Notes: generated from the letters alone by a model not told the origin. A DNA stretch of 64,000 nucleotides from Arachnopeziza araneosa (GCA_003988855.1 QYAI01000049.1:248001-312000), one strand, 5' to 3'; positions 35,712-47,475 are shown, numbered from the stretch's first letter. Made by a program: numbers and translations.

Positions 35712-36116
35712 ATGCGCTTCTCAATCCGAACTACCACACTCCCCCTCATCCTCCTCCTCCTCTCAAACTCCTTCACATCCGCCCTCTCCAACGAAGAAGT
35801 GCTCATCCCAGCAGAGCTCGCCGTTCTCGAAGAGCGCCAGATTGCCGCCGGCGGTGGAGTTGCCGCTACAACTCTCGCCCCGTCTCAATACCCTACCACT
35901 ACGGTTGCAGGTTCGCTTCTCACGGTTGATGGCACGGTCACCGGCACCTGGTTCATGTTCACGCAGACATTTGCAGCGACGGCGCTGGGGAGCTGGCCAA
36001 TTGGGGATACCCCGATGAGTGGGCAGATTGGATTGGGTAGTATACAGGGAACGGTTGGGAAGATCAATTCGAAGAGGGGGATCGAGGCCGTGCAGACACC
36101 TAGTCCGAGGATTTGA
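35712..36116 (+). CDS. Small secreted protein, possibly KRE1-like
   Basis: A 134-aa single-exon protein starting at the ATG at 35712 (context caccATGc). Residues 1-24 form a signal peptide: two basic residues, a leucine-rich core (LPLILLLLSNSF) and a likely cut after SALS or nearby. A later segment, ATTLAPSQYPTTTVAGS, is followed by a beta-rich core with GTVTGTWFMFTQTFAATALGSW and GQIGLGSIQGTVGK. Short Thr/Ser-rich secreted proteins with a W-x-x-(Y/F)TQTF core and a GxIGxG motif resemble the fungal Kre1-type cell-wall proteins involved in beta-1,6-glucan. No GPI anchor signal or transmembrane tail is visible, so it is probably released or wall-bound. The assignment is tentative; no cysteines are present in the mature part. 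Confidence 0.6.
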   Translation: MRFSIRTTTLPLILLLLSNSFTSALSNEEVLIPAELAVLEERQIAAGGGVAATTLAPSQYPTTTVAGSLLTVDGTVTGTWFMFTQTFAATALGSWPIGDTPMSGQIGLGSIQGTVGKINSKRGIEAVQTPSPRI

Positions 36117-36977
36117 GGAGAGAAGGGGGCTGGATTTCCCAAATGGCATTGAGGGAAGCATGGAAGCTGAGGAGAACGACCTACTGTACGATGGGAAACC
36201 GACCGGGACTGAAAATCGATTGAGGTTTGTGTACATTAGAAGTGGTATTAGACCCGTGCTTGCTACGCGGGATAGAAGATGAGACGAAGAAGATCAATCG
36301 CATAGATTGGCGTTGGCGTTTTGGCTGGTTGGTTGGACTGGGAGCCATGTTGGATGTTTATTCTTTTGGGAGGGAGGTTGAATCGAATCGTAATGAAGCC
36401 TGGTCCATGCCGTTTTTGAGATGTTTATATAGCCTCCCGGTCCTTGAAAGCTTGGCATGCTTAATGATGTCAGATTGTTTATTGATCATGTTCGGTGGGA
36501 CAGCTGGTGCTTTCAAGACCTCGATTAACATTGGTCTTGACATATATTTTCTATTGTGGATTTATTCTCAAGATGGGAGTAATCCACTGCAGCGTTTATC
36601 CAAGGGATGATCTCTGGTTCACATGTTCATTCATTCCCAAGCTGATTCATGACTCTTCGTCTCTCTGCGCGCTCGCTTAGATCTTACCAAACAAACTCAG
36701 CAATATATAGAAGTGCTCGCGGATTCAAGCGGTGCCATCTTCTCAGTCTCACACCGGAACGTTCAAGATTCGGTCGAGGTAATAAACAGCTTATATTTGG
36801 TATCTCATTCCCAGGGATTAAACACACGATATCATTAAAACAGAACTCCGCAGCTGAGCATCGCAATCGGTGCTGCTTGGGAGATCCTCTCAGAAATCCT
36901 CCTCAAATTTCTCAGATCAACATCCGCTCTGCGCTTTAGATCGGGGGTTTCCGCATCGAGAGACGCCATCTGCGGCC
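36117..36977. other. Convergent 3' region
   Basis: Between the small secreted protein (+) and the LITAF-type gene (-). Short frames only; probably both 3' untranslated regions. Confidence 0.55.
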
Positions 36978-37824
36978 TTAGCTCTCGGCTGCGACGAAAC
37001 ACTTCACGCATATCATGGCCCAGCCCATCGTCTGCTTGTCGGTCGACCGCTTCCAGGTCGCGTGTTCGTGCTGGCACTCTGGGTTGGGGCAGGTGTGTTT
37101 CACGTCCTTGAAACAGTCCATGAGATAGGGGACGCAGCATGCAGCGCAACAGGTGCAGCCAACGGCCGAGGCGCTAGGAGAGACGGTTAGCTCTGCTTTG
37201 TTTACGTGGTGAACTCGAGGAGGTTAGTCCAGTTGGGGCGACTTACTGTGTACATCCGCCATTGACGTATTCTGTCTTTGTTGCCGAACTCTGGTGGCAC
37301 TTGGGACACCGGAGAACGACCGAGTTTTCGCCAATTACAGGAGCCGGTCCCGAGTGGTGCTGTTGAGGTTGTGCTGGACGTTGTTTCTGAGTAGGCGCGG
37401 CGGGTTGCTGTGCATAGGTCATCTGAGGGTTCTGAGCTGGTGGGGTGTTGAAGTGAGCTGGTTGCTGCATATGAGGCGATTGTGTCATCTGGGGAGTCTG
37501 TTGATATTGTTGGTGCATTTGAGGAGGTGATGCTGCATATGTAGGCTGTGGTGTTTGGTACGGCGATTGCGGTGCTTGATATGGCGATTGTGGTGCTTGA
37601 GGTGCTTGATATGGTGCTTGAGGTGCTTGATATGGTGCTTGAGGTGCTTGATATGGTGCTTGGTAAGGTGCTTGAGGCGCTTGGTATGAGGCCGCTGGTT
37701 GCATAGGCATCTGTCCATATTGCTGTTGCTGGTTCGGATCGAATTGACCTGCCATGGGAACAGGTGAAGCTTGAGGTGGGTAATATGGCTGTTCCACCAC
37801 CTGTGCCATCTGTTGGCCGCCCAT
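36978..37824 (-). CDS. LITAF-type zinc-binding protein with Tyr-Gln-Ala-Pro repeats
   Basis: Two exons: 37824-37247 and 37173-36978, 257 aa. The first ~160 residues are low-complexity and rich in Gln, Pro, Tyr and Ala, with repeats of YQAPQAP. The C-terminal part has a first CxxC in VVLRCPKCHQSS, a central Cys-rich hydrophobic segment (CTCCAACCVPYLMDCFKDVKH) and a second pair in HTCPNPECQHEH. This paired-knuckle plus buried membrane-dipping segment is the LITAF (SIMPLE) domain, a monotopic zinc domain on the cytosolic face of endosomal and lysosomal membranes. Proline-rich N-termini in this family bind sorting factors such as ESCRT and ubiquitin-ligase components; here that is inference. The spliced codon (CA/C) restores the frame that otherwise stops after GGCTQ. 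Confidence 0.85.
37560..37690. repeat. Coding tandem repeat (YQAPQAP)
   Basis: A 21-bp-scale repeat (gaggtgcttgatatggtgct units) within exon 1 of the LITAF-type gene; copy number is likely variable between strains. Confidence 0.8.
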
Positions 37825-38777
37825 TTTCGCGATCTTCTTCCCTGGATCCTTTTCGTGTTCTTGACAGAGGAAACCTCTCCTCGATGAAGAGTTTTTTGGA
37901 GATCAAGTCTTAAGATTGCGCAAAGATTTTTCCAACCCCCCAAAAGCGACCGGGAGAGGCTGCCAGATGATATAACCCTCATCCTCAGCCGCAAAGTCTA
38001 GATCTGGCCAATCCCTGGCCTCGTATGGTAGGATGGCGTGAAACGTGTGTGAGCGGCTAGCCATACCACCTGCTCAGACTGCCAAAACGGAATGTCTACA
38101 GATATGCACACTAGAGCTACGCCTGCACTCGAGGGGCACAAGGCTGACTGAACCGCCTAAGCTATTGGATCGTTAGTGCGCCATTGATACGGGAGGAGGC
38201 CTTGGCCGTGGTAGTGTCCCTCTAGATCTGCTGGTCTCCGGGATGAGGGGCTTCTTCGTGTCACTTGCCGGAGAGAGGAGAGACAGGCTGCTTGTTGTCG
38301 GGTTTGGCGACTTTGATGGTGGACTGGATTTGGTTTCGAGTGGTTCCTGACGACAAGGTCAAGCCTGTCGTACTCGGCGAAGGAGCTCATTCTTCGGGTG
38401 GCTTTCCTAGCTCTTCTTCTTTTTCGAGATATCGTCCCTGTCCATCGGAAGATGTCGTGCGGGTTATTTTTAACAACGGTTGTTGCATGCCGCATATCCA
38501 TCACAGGGATTTCGGTTCGACTAAATGCATGGGAATTTTGAAGATGCAAGATACCGCCTTGGCTGACGAGATGGTTCTCTGAGGATACCATTCTAGAATC
38601 AGATGAACATATTGTAGAAAGCTGCCGTGTATATATTCTTATCATTTTCATCTCTCTGTAAAAAATCCAAAAAGCCCTCTCGCGAACTGCAATTCATAAT
38701 TAACCTTCTGACTCCCGCAAAGTCAGTGCACTAGCTACCATTCAGGCGATGACTAACTCGAGACAGGACCCTTCGAT
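37825..38777. other. Intergenic, divergent promoter region
   Basis: About 950 bp between the LITAF-type gene (-) and the small Cys-rich frame (+). Overlapping frames at 38157-38651 have no recognisable features. Confidence 0.5.
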
Positions 38778-38993
38778 ATGTCGGATCTCCTGTCTTGTCT
38801 CTTCTGCTGCTGCGACGATGATGCCGATAATGGAGGGGATACAGGTGGCGGTGGAGATACTGGTGGACAACAACAATATCCCATGCAACAACAACAGCAG
38901 CAGCAGCAACCTCAGTATGGTGGTGGGGACAGCGGTGCTGGCACGCAGACTTGGGCCCCGCTCCAAGACGCAGCGAGTATGCCTATCGGATGA
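38778..38993 (+). CDS. Small protein with N-terminal CLFCCC motif
   Basis: A 71-codon frame. The N-terminus MSDLLSCLFCCC has clustered cysteines in a hydrophobic context, a typical setting for S-palmitoylation. It is followed by an acidic DDDAD patch and a glycine/glutamine-rich tail. Short fungal proteins of this layout exist as tail or lipid-anchored membrane peptides, but I do not recognise a family. It may be the first exon of a longer gene, since no splice site was confidently found. The next 540 bp to the HET gene hold no supported frame. Confidence 0.4.
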   Translation: MSDLLSCLFCCCDDDADNGGDTGGGGDTGGQQQYPMQQQQQQQQPQYGGGDSGAGTQTWAPLQDAASMPIG

Positions 38994-39530
38994 TGAATAG
39001 GGGTCGTCTTTCGCTTGAGTTGTTTGCTTGCTTTTGGGTGTATCTAATGATCTACGACTTGATTTTCATTACAAAGGTTTCGAAACCCATCTCTTACAAT
39101 CTGTCCGTCCAATATTCGAATGGAAAAGACGATTATGCGTTGTTCAAGGCGTATGCGAAAGACTTTTGGATATGCATGGGCTGTTCGTTTTTGACCGTGG
39201 CGCCGCCTATCACCACGCCCGATGTCCGTTCCTTCAACTCGGTCTGGGAATGAACCAACCCCAGGGTCAGGGGAATGAGACTGCGGCGCTGCGGCTGAAG
39301 CTGCTCAAGCATTTCTGGCCATTCAGGGGTGAGACCATCGCCAATGAGATGCGCCTGTGTGTACGAGCCAACCACCACCTTGGAAGATTGTGCCGTGCTT
39401 ATGCTGCAGAGGAGGGGGGCATTGACATTCCATCGCGATAGAGATATGAGAAAGTTCGGATGAAAATATATTGCGCGAGTCTGCTTGCATCTCGGATCTG
39501 CTGAGTCATGGAGAAGTCCTGGATGCACCC
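38994..39530. other. Intergenic upstream of the HET gene
   Basis: About 540 bp with overlapping frames on both strands (for example 39028-39441 + and 39133-39528 -), none with recognisable features. Probably the HET gene promoter. Confidence 0.45.
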
Positions 39531-41791
39531 ATGGCCGCGAGCAACTTTGGAGAAGATCCAGATATGTCCAAGACTACTGATATCCGACCTCATAATTGCG
39601 ATGATTGCAAGGCATTAGTAATCGATATACTCTCTGGTTCAACCTCTTCGTCCGAGCAGTGGCATACGCTGCGCTCTGAACATGCCACGTTGGCATATCG
39701 CAACCACTTGGATGGAACGGTTGCTGCCCTCCAGCGGTCAAGTAGAGATGACTGTCAGTTGTGTAGTCGCATTCTAGACAGAGTTCATGATCTTGACTCG
39801 TCGAAAACAACATCTCAATATCATATCTTCGTCTGGGACAGCATACCCGAGAAAGCCCAGTTTCAGATTGCAATAGGCGATATCAATATCTTTACCAAGC
39901 ACGTCTCTCAGTGGCAGCCACTAAAGTCATTGACTCTGTTTGCCCAACTCAATCATTCGCCAAATTTACCTGAGTTTGCGGTAGAGATTCCTTCTGGTGA
40001 TGCTCATCGACCGCTCTTGTCATATCTACCACACCAGGATCCTGGTTCTTCGGAAGCATTTCAGCAAGCCAGATTGTGGCTCGAAGATTGTGGAAATACC
40101 CATGGAGAATGTTCCCGGCCTCCGAGTACACTTCCCAAGCGTGTCCTGGATCTTGGTAAACCCGGCGAGGAGCTGAAAATTGCGTTGTATACCACGAAAG
40201 GCGAGGAGAAGCCTTATGCGGCGCTTTCATATAGCTGGGGAGAGACTGATAGGCTTATTTCTAAAGAAGAACCTCAACTTCCGTCGTCTTATGTAGTCGA
40301 GCGTCGTGTCCCTAACCCTAGAGGTGGCCAGGCTAAGCCAACGCACACGTGTGTGTTGTCCTGGAGTTCTGATCACATTCCCTTAGACGCTTTCCCGAAG
40401 ACTCTGCAAGATGGAGTCCGGATCGCAAAAGAGTTGGGATTCCAATATATCTGGATTGACTCACTGTGTATCCTCCAAGGTAACAAGAAGGATTGGACAG
40501 AGCAGATCTCTGTGATGACTGAGATATATGGAAGATCAACTCTCGTTATTTCAGCTACTAGTACTCAGACCAGTGATGAGGGTATCCTGCGGCAGCTTCG
40601 AAGTGATAGGGTTGGTATTGGGACGTTGCGAAATCACAATGCCAATGAGCCACCAGTAGAAATATATGTGGGTGACTCGATGAAAACGCTAGATTTAGAG
40701 GAAAAGTTCCTTTCGACAAGAGCTTGGGTATTTCAAGAGAGACTAGTCAGTACAGCGACGCTGCACTACACTGATGAGGGAATGGTATGGGAATGTGCTC
40801 ACGGTACATTCCTCAACCACGATCAGAACTCCACGAGCGTGCGGTGGAAAACCAATTGGCGAAAAGTTATGAACCAAGCAGCTCTCGCTCGTTTCAATAC
40901 AGACCCTGAGCAAGTAATGGGGAAGAACGGTCGGAATGATGTGTGGTACGAATGGATCAATGCCTATTCTGAACGACACCTTTACGGTGCGGCCTACTCT
41001 CACAATTACTCTTCTCTGCTGTTGGAGCTTCGACTACTTACAATGCTAATTGAATGATAGATAGCGCGGACAAATTTCCTGCAATCATAGGTGTGGTTAA
41101 GAAGTTCGCTCAGGTGTTTGGAATGTCCAAGGAAGGCGTTGACGCGCAACCAAACTACGTGGGCGGACTTTGGAAAGAACATTTTGTCACCGGATTACTG
41201 TGGCGCCGTCACAATAGAACCAAAACATTGATCCCTCTTCGTGACGAGTATATTGCTCCTACGTGGAGTTGGGCTTCTGTTATAGGGAGATTGGAATACC
41301 GCAGCGCTGTGTTAATCGACGCCAGCACCAAAGGACTAACTCTCAAAGTTCACGAGTACAACGTCTCAGAAAAGATTCCAGGAGGTGATGGTCGGCTGCT
41401 ACCAGGAGGTCATGTCGTTGTCGAAGGTTATCTCCAGCACGTTACCGTAGATCGCCAGACGCACCCATGGGTCAGGAAGAAACCCTATCAGGAATGCGGC
41501 ATCTCTGAAGGATTCGTGGTTAATAAGAATGTGCTCTGCTCGCTAGATGTGTACACCGAGGACGCACCGCGGTATCTGGAGTGTTGGTGCCTGCGCATCG
41601 GCTCTTATGACGTTTTTGGGAGAGAGGGAGATTTGTTTCTACTTCTAGAGCGCGTGCCGAGGAGTCTTTCCGGTTATGAGTTTCAGAGAATCGGCTTTGC
41701 TGAGACGAATGCATGGCATGATAGAATGGCTCCTACTCCTGACTCGGGATTTTTGGAATCGCCTCGTTTGACTAAGCTAAGTATATATTAG
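39531..41791 (+). CDS. HET-domain (heterokaryon incompatibility) protein
   Basis: Two exons: 39531-40986 and 41061-41791, about 728 aa; the splice joins ERHLY to DSADKFPAI in frame over a 74-nt intron. The first in-frame ATG is at 39531. The HET core spans about residues 228-410: YAALSYSWGETD, then GFQYIWIDSLCILQ with KKDWTEQISVMTEIYGRSTLVISA, and STRAWVFQERL. After it come WYEWINAYSERHL, KFPAIIGV and APTWSWASV, the usual C-terminal HET signature. HET proteins trigger regulated cell death on fusion of incompatible hyphae; some act with NLR partners. The N-terminal region (CDDCKALVIDIL, DCQLCSRIL) has paired cysteines found in many HET proteins. Specific partner unknown. Confidence 0.92.
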
Positions 41792-42020
41792 ATGATATAT
41801 CGAACACTACTAGAAACCCTGAATGGCATTTATCTCTCTTCTACCATTCACCAAGAGCTCAAGTTCACTATCCTTGGTTGAAAAGAATCCACGTCAAATC
41901 TAGCCACCCTCTCATCTCCTCTCATTCTGCAAACAACCTCCACTTCTGGCCGGCATCAATCCTCAACCCCCCAACAAACCTCTGATCCAACTCCCAATTC
42001 AACTGAGCGCCGCTCAAATG

Positions 42021-42704
42021 CTACTGTCTCGGCATATGATCCAGGATAGATCTCGGCGTCACATAACTATGGCTCACGATTCTTTGCGCGCTCCCACTCC
42101 CGCGTCGATTGAACACGTACCTCAACAGCCCATTCTTCAACTCCGCCGGCAACTCCGCCCCCTTGATGTCCTCCAGCGATCGCCAGTTCATAAAGTGAGG
42201 AGGCAGTTTGCGCACGTGTACAGTGCCTATCCTGACAGCCGTAAACGTCCCGGGTTCTAAGGAGCGCGAGCGGATGGAGACGAGGAAGCCGGTTGCTGTG
42301 AGGCTAGTGTCCGTTATTGTGCTTGGATCTGTGTTCGCAACTGAACTTGGGTTTGTCCTAGGATCTGTATTTGCAGGTAAACTTAAATTTGCGCTGGGAT
42401 TAACGAGATACTGCCATTGTGTCGGTGGAAAGACAATGGCAGCGTCAGGAACCAGGTGGAGATTTCGCTCTGTCCAAGCCACGGTGTTCTGTAGGATAGG
42501 AGCGGAGTAATCTACGCTGTAGAAAACATCGTTGAGATCGTCGAGCAGGACGAACGTGGCCGGCTCTGGCGGCTGAGAAAAGGGTGTTGGTGGGAGGTAG
42601 AGCGTAAAACCTCCCGATGTGAATACGATACTCGGTGGTGAGTCCGAGGGGAGTGTATCGACGATTATGGGTGCATTTGTAACGGGTTCTTCTCTTATGG
42701 GCAT
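42021..42704 (-). CDS. Hypothetical protein
   Basis: A single frame of 228 codons from the first ATG at 42704 (MPIREEPV); the frame is open slightly further up but only with TTG. The protein is mostly beta-like with short hydrophobic and proline segments (GGFTLYLPPTPFSQPPEP) and a stretch of NTDPxT repeats (residues ~100-125). The C-terminal part (LPPHFMNWRSLEDIKGAELPAELKNGLLRYVFNRRG) looks structured. No signal peptide or membrane segment, and no recognised domain. Lies on the opposite strand to the HET and Clr5 genes. Confidence 0.55.
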   Translation of the reverse strand: MPIREEPVTNAPIIVDTLPSDSPPSIVFTSGGFTLYLPPTPFSQPPEPATFVLLDDLNDVFYSVDYSAPILQNTVAWTERNLHLVPDAAIVFPPTQWQYLVNPSANLSLPANTDPRTNPSSVANTDPSTITDTSLTATGFLVSIRSRSLEPGTFTAVRIGTVHVRKLPPHFMNWRSLEDIKGAELPAELKNGLLRYVFNRRGSGSAQRIVSHSYVTPRSILDHMPRQ

Positions 42705-43090
42705 TTTGAAGAATAAAATTGTGATCGTGGTAGGGTAGCTTGATGCCAAAATATCAGGAACTACGGCGTCTTGAGGTATGGGAACTTCTTGACTTGCGGT
42801 TCGAGCACCCCACTACACCCCGTCATCCATGATTGCTTTTTCTATGCACGGTAAATTCGTAGCGCTGTTGTTCAACCCGGTGTGGAACTCTGCAGCAGTA
42901 ACCTTGCTCAGCCCTGATACTAGAAATGGCGTTCGACATCAGGGCTGGTGAGCATTGATTGTGCGGCTGAGAGGTAAAAGGCAGCTGTCTAGCATTTCAG
43001 ATGCCTTGACTCCATCTTGCAACGACTTGGCGGCCGACTTCAGTTGGACTACTCGATTGTAAAGAACTCTTGTTAATCTTCTACTACAGG

Positions 43091-44881
43091 ATGTCCTGGG
43101 ATCACAGTTTTGGTAGTGACAACGGGACAAGTCCGGATATTCAACTAGCGTTTCGAAATCCCCATGCCTCGAGCTCCAAAAAGCTCGTACAGCTGTCAGC
43201 TGATGGATGGGAAGAGCATAAAGAAACTATTATCGATCTGTTTAAAACGAAGGGATGGACAGCATCAAAAATCAATGAATGGGTGAGAGAGACAGGAAAT
43301 TACACGACGTAAGTTTAAGCCTATTTTGAAACGAGACGGCTTTGAAGAAACTACTAAGGGGTAAAATACAGCTCTAAAGCAATCATGAATCATCTGAATA
43401 AGTGGGGTGTGCGTCGCTATCAGAATTCGAAAGACAAAGATGCCTTGTGTCGACAATTGCTCGAAGATTCTGTTCGTGGTCGGGAGATGCTACTTAAAGA
43501 CCGGGCGAGCCTGAAGAAATTACAGAGATATTGTAAAGAGAAGACTGAGCCAACAGAAGATCACAAAACCGTTCTAAGTTTGCTTCAGCAATGGGAGAGT
43601 GAGCTCCCCGACATCCCACCAACTCCTGAAAACGAAGATGCTTCTACAGACATCGACCAGTGGTGCATGGTAGATGAGAACAATCGACATTTCATGTTTT
43701 CTCAAAGCTCGATCTCTCCATCAAGCCCACAGCATGGATATTTGTCGTCTTTGAGTGGTGGTATCGTTCGTGAGCTTGACGGCCAGTTGGATCTAGGTGC
43801 TTTACTAGACAGCACAACAAACACCACTTCAAGCGGAGTCATGGCGTATATACCTGATCCAATAATTAGGCAACCTGGACATTTTGGGAACAATTTCATG
43901 GCTATGGAGAAGCTACTCCACTTGAGCAAGCAGTACTATCATATCAAGCTTTGGGAACACTCGCAGCTCCAATTTCAGGAGCTTGATGCTATTGCACAAG
44001 GAGCTGGCTTAAGTTCTTCTTCTATTGCTCTAGATAACAATAGTTCCTATAATCGGCTCTTCTGGCGAAAAGTCAAAAACGGCATCTACTTTCTGAAGAT
44101 GGGCAATGCACAACTTGCCAGGCAAGAGATCATTGAGGCTTCTCAAATGTTACCACTTCTCTGCGAAAGACATCCCTTCTCCCTCCTCCAAGACATGCAT
44201 GCAACTCTCTCACCTTTAAACACACGAATACAACCCAAGCTCCGCACTGATCTCTTACGAGCATTCCATCAGCATGCCGTAGCAAGACTCGGCCCCAATC
44301 ACCACTTCACGGCTATCTGCGAGATTCTTTGCACGGAGGAGGGTTCAGATGAGCTTTCCACAACAGTCTTACAAGTAATGCTAGATGAAGCAAGATACGT
44401 CCCGCAAGTCGATCAACAAGAACTTTTCGACCTCCACCGAACCATCATCCGCCTCTCACGGCGCAGCGGCGATTTCTCCCACGCCGAAAAAATGGCGCGC
44501 TCCTTAATTACCACCGAAGAGACCATCCGCGGCAAGAACCATATCAATACACGCCTGGCTCTCACAGAATGGGTATACATCCTCAATGATCAGAATCGTT
44601 ACGATGAGGCGTTGCTTGTTGCTGAGGATGTGGTACAACGGGGACAGAGAGATCAGGGACATCTGTTCCCCGATGAGAGAGACGTTTATGCCATGGAAGA
44701 TGTCGCGGAGATTTTCGATAGGTTAGGCAGCATTAACAATGGTATCGATTGGTTAAGGAGGGCGAATCGAGCCGCATTAAGTGTTTGGGGAAATCAGACG
44801 TCCACCGTACATGTGCAGGATAAGTTGGAGCAGATGCATGACAAGAGGCTGAATCAGGTGTTGGTTACTCACATGCCTTGA
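43091..44881 (+). CDS. Clr5-domain protein
   Basis: Two exons: 43091-43308 and 43372-44881, with a spliced Thr codon; 575 aa. The N-terminus has the Clr5 pattern: WEEHKETIIDLFKTKGWTAS, then INEWVRETGNYTTSKAIM, then HLNKWGVRRY. This short helical domain, first seen in fission yeast silencing factor Clr5, is widespread at the N-terminus of filamentous-fungal proteins of unknown role. The C-terminal half is a series of helical repeats (DLHRTIIRLSRRSGDFSHAEKMA, then EAKNHINTR-like and YDEALLVAEDVV), consistent with TPR. Linked domains of this type suggest a regulatory or interaction role, perhaps nuclear; that is inferred. It sits between the hypothetical protein and a broken NLR-type gene. Confidence 0.82.
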
Positions 44882-45448
44882 TGTTCTTGGTCGTTGTTGG
44901 AGAAAGAAGATAAGTTGAGATGCTGATCTGCTGTCATGGTCCGAGTGCTATTGTTGACCCTCGGTTAAGCCCCTTTCGGATTTCCTTGGTAGGACTCGGA
45001 ATAATACATTTGAGCTTCAATGTCGTTGACTTCTTATGGTAATTGATTTTTCATGATGAAGATTTTGAATGCGAAGCTTCTTTATAAAATTTATTCGATG
45101 TGATCGTGAATCTCTGGCTTAGATTCTTGGTCTACTTTAGAGCCCAATTTTCTCGCCTAAGCCAGCGTGTCGTGTACGAGTAATGGTTGAGAAAGTGGGT
45201 GGGACCGCGTTCTTGTCAGGCTCATTTCGCCTCGCAGGAAGCCTGACCTGTCAGGGGCGAGCCATAACCTCCAGCCGCAGCAAGTGACTGCCACAGTTCC
45301 AACTCATTCAATGTCAATCCTTTTTCTTTCCCACAACAACTGTGAGCATTCATTCTTATACCCTCCCACTACATCTAAAATCCTTCCTTGTTTATCGAAA
45401 CACATGGTTGAATGGTTCAAAGTACTTCAATGAATGTGCTAGGCTGCG
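44882..45448. other. Intergenic
   Basis: About 570 bp between the Clr5 gene and the broken STAND gene. An inverted pair, ctgtcaggctc-like, near 45215-45255 is the only notable structure (gcctgacctgtcagg). No coding frame supported. Confidence 0.45.
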
Positions 45449-47306
45449 ATGTCATTCGGCTACAGCGTGGGTGATGCCCTCAGCCTCGTTCAGTTAGCTT
45501 GGAAAGTAGTCGAAGGAGTCGAAGGAGCACGCAAAGCTTGCGGCGAATACGATGATCTAACTCGAGAAGTGTTGCAACATCATCGAATTCTGTCGCACTT
45601 GTCTTCTGAGATTGAGAATTCAGAATCTGCGATCAATAAGTCGAGCAAAGATCGCTAGACCGAGCTCTGCAATTATATTCGAGACTGTGAAGGACAACTA
45701 GTGAAGCTCGATGGCGTTCTAGAAAAATACAACGGGTTGACTGATAAAGAAAGAAAATCGAGAAGGCTGTGGAAGAAAGTGAGGTTTGGTGTTGACGGGG
45801 AGGTGCAAGATGTGCCCGAGATTAGATCCAAAATAGTGGCTTATATTTCGGCGATATCAATGGCGCTGCAGTTGATGTCGCTTGGGTCTCAGGGTAGGGT
45901 CGAAGACAGACTGAGAAGGCAGGGTGGAGATTTAGAAGGGATTACTCAGAAGTTGGGTCTGGTCGTGGCGAAGCTTAATGAGGGCACAAGAGAAAGATCC
46001 AGAAGCATCATGACCGACTACAAGGATGACGACAAATCATTTTGGAGGGCATTGAGGAGGGAACTGAATCTCGAGGGCTGTCCCAGTACAGTTTTTGATA
46101 GGCACAAACCCCTCATCAAGGCCTATATCAAAGAGCTCGGAGAAAAAGGTGCTCTTGATGAGATAGCTACCAAGTATTCTACTGAGATACCGACCTTGAA
46201 CGTATCTCAAGAAAAGCAGAAGGCAAACGAAACACCGAACCAGGATCAGCCCAAGAACAGCACAATAGGAGACTCAAAACAATCCTTTTTTCAAATAATA
46301 ATCTTCGGATATCGAAGAGACCGATTCATCGGATGATTCAGATCTTGGTGTCTCAGCATCCGGCTCTCGGGAGAGTTCTAAACTCTCTGAGCCTAAATTT
46401 GATTCTTCACTCCAAGAAGAGACTATGGGGAATGATTTGAATCCACTGAAGATGAATTCTAAACACGATGTCAACTCATATCTTAGTGATTCTATCGCCG
46501 TTTCGAACGATCAGGCTCCGCTCAGGTGGCTCCACTTGTCTCTGAGTTAAGACTCAGATCTCGCTACGAAGAATTTCTCTGCAGGTATTCAGTAACCAGA
46601 TTAGATGAAATCAAATTCAGAACGACCTCATCCCGCAAGAACATCTATCTGGCCAATGCAATGAAGCTCGAGAGAAAGAGTTGAACCTCGCTCATCAGAT
46701 TCAGGCTCATAACGGTGAGAAGGGTCTGCGGATGCTCCAAGATGGTAAATTACCTAAAAGATTCAATAAGACTGTCTGTTTGGGCCAAGAGAGCTTTGGT
46801 AGTCTTTGTCTATTTTGGAAACCTTCAAACTTAATATCCGATCAAGAAATTGCTGATGTTCCTGCTGTTTTTAACTGGCTATGGGATTGGACAATACTCT
46901 TCTTTGGAGAAGAATCTAGCGAAGCACGGCTAGTAAGCACAAACCGGTGGCAAATAAGGAGCTTCAGCTTTATATTCAACTATCGGATCGTACTACGCAA
47001 AGAGCCGTATGCTTCCCCTGGAAGAAAAAAACTGCCAGCAGTCGGACTTAAAAACCTGAAGCCTATAATATTTATATTTCAATAATGGAAAGGCTCACTT
47101 CGCAACTTCTTGAACAGAAAAGTAGCAAAAGTGGTGATTTTGATTCAGTTACACTCGAGCATCAATATGTGCTTTCGATACAAAGGTTGTTTGGAACTGC
47201 AGAGTGGCAAGATTTGCAAAACCAGGCTAGAAAATTTGTCCAGAGTTACCGCAGAAGGCGACATGAAGAGGTTTTAGAATTTGATTATTCAAGGCCTATT
47301 GACTGA
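45449..47306 (+). pseudogene. Broken STAND/NLR N-terminal-type gene
   Basis: The start reads MSFGYSVGDALSLVQLAWKV, the opening of the fungal N-terminal domain found on STAND (NLR-like) and ankyrin proteins. The same frame is interrupted by TAG at 45656-45658 but continues past it without shift, with the conserved RDCEGQLVKLDGVLEKYNGL and RLWKKVRFG. Near 46286-46305 a T6 run marks a likely frameshift: the acidic segment SSDIEETDSSDDSDLGVSA lies one base out of frame. Further relics follow in two other frames (46681-47082 and 47085-47306). No nucleotide-binding motif (GxxxxGKS/T) is visible. An alternative is a small gene made of 45701-46336 only; the family pattern argues against that. Without intact frame it probably gives no full protein. 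Confidence 0.7.
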
Positions 47307-47475
47307 TTTAAATTATATATGATACGAGTTCAGAATTTCATCACGGCGATCATCTACTTCCATATCCAATTTCTACCAGCCATCAAAACCCATTCCGAAA
47401 TTCCGTTTTCGTAGATCCATAGATACATTAAGCCTGGAGGAATCAGACATCATAATCCATGAACAATCAATCTGC

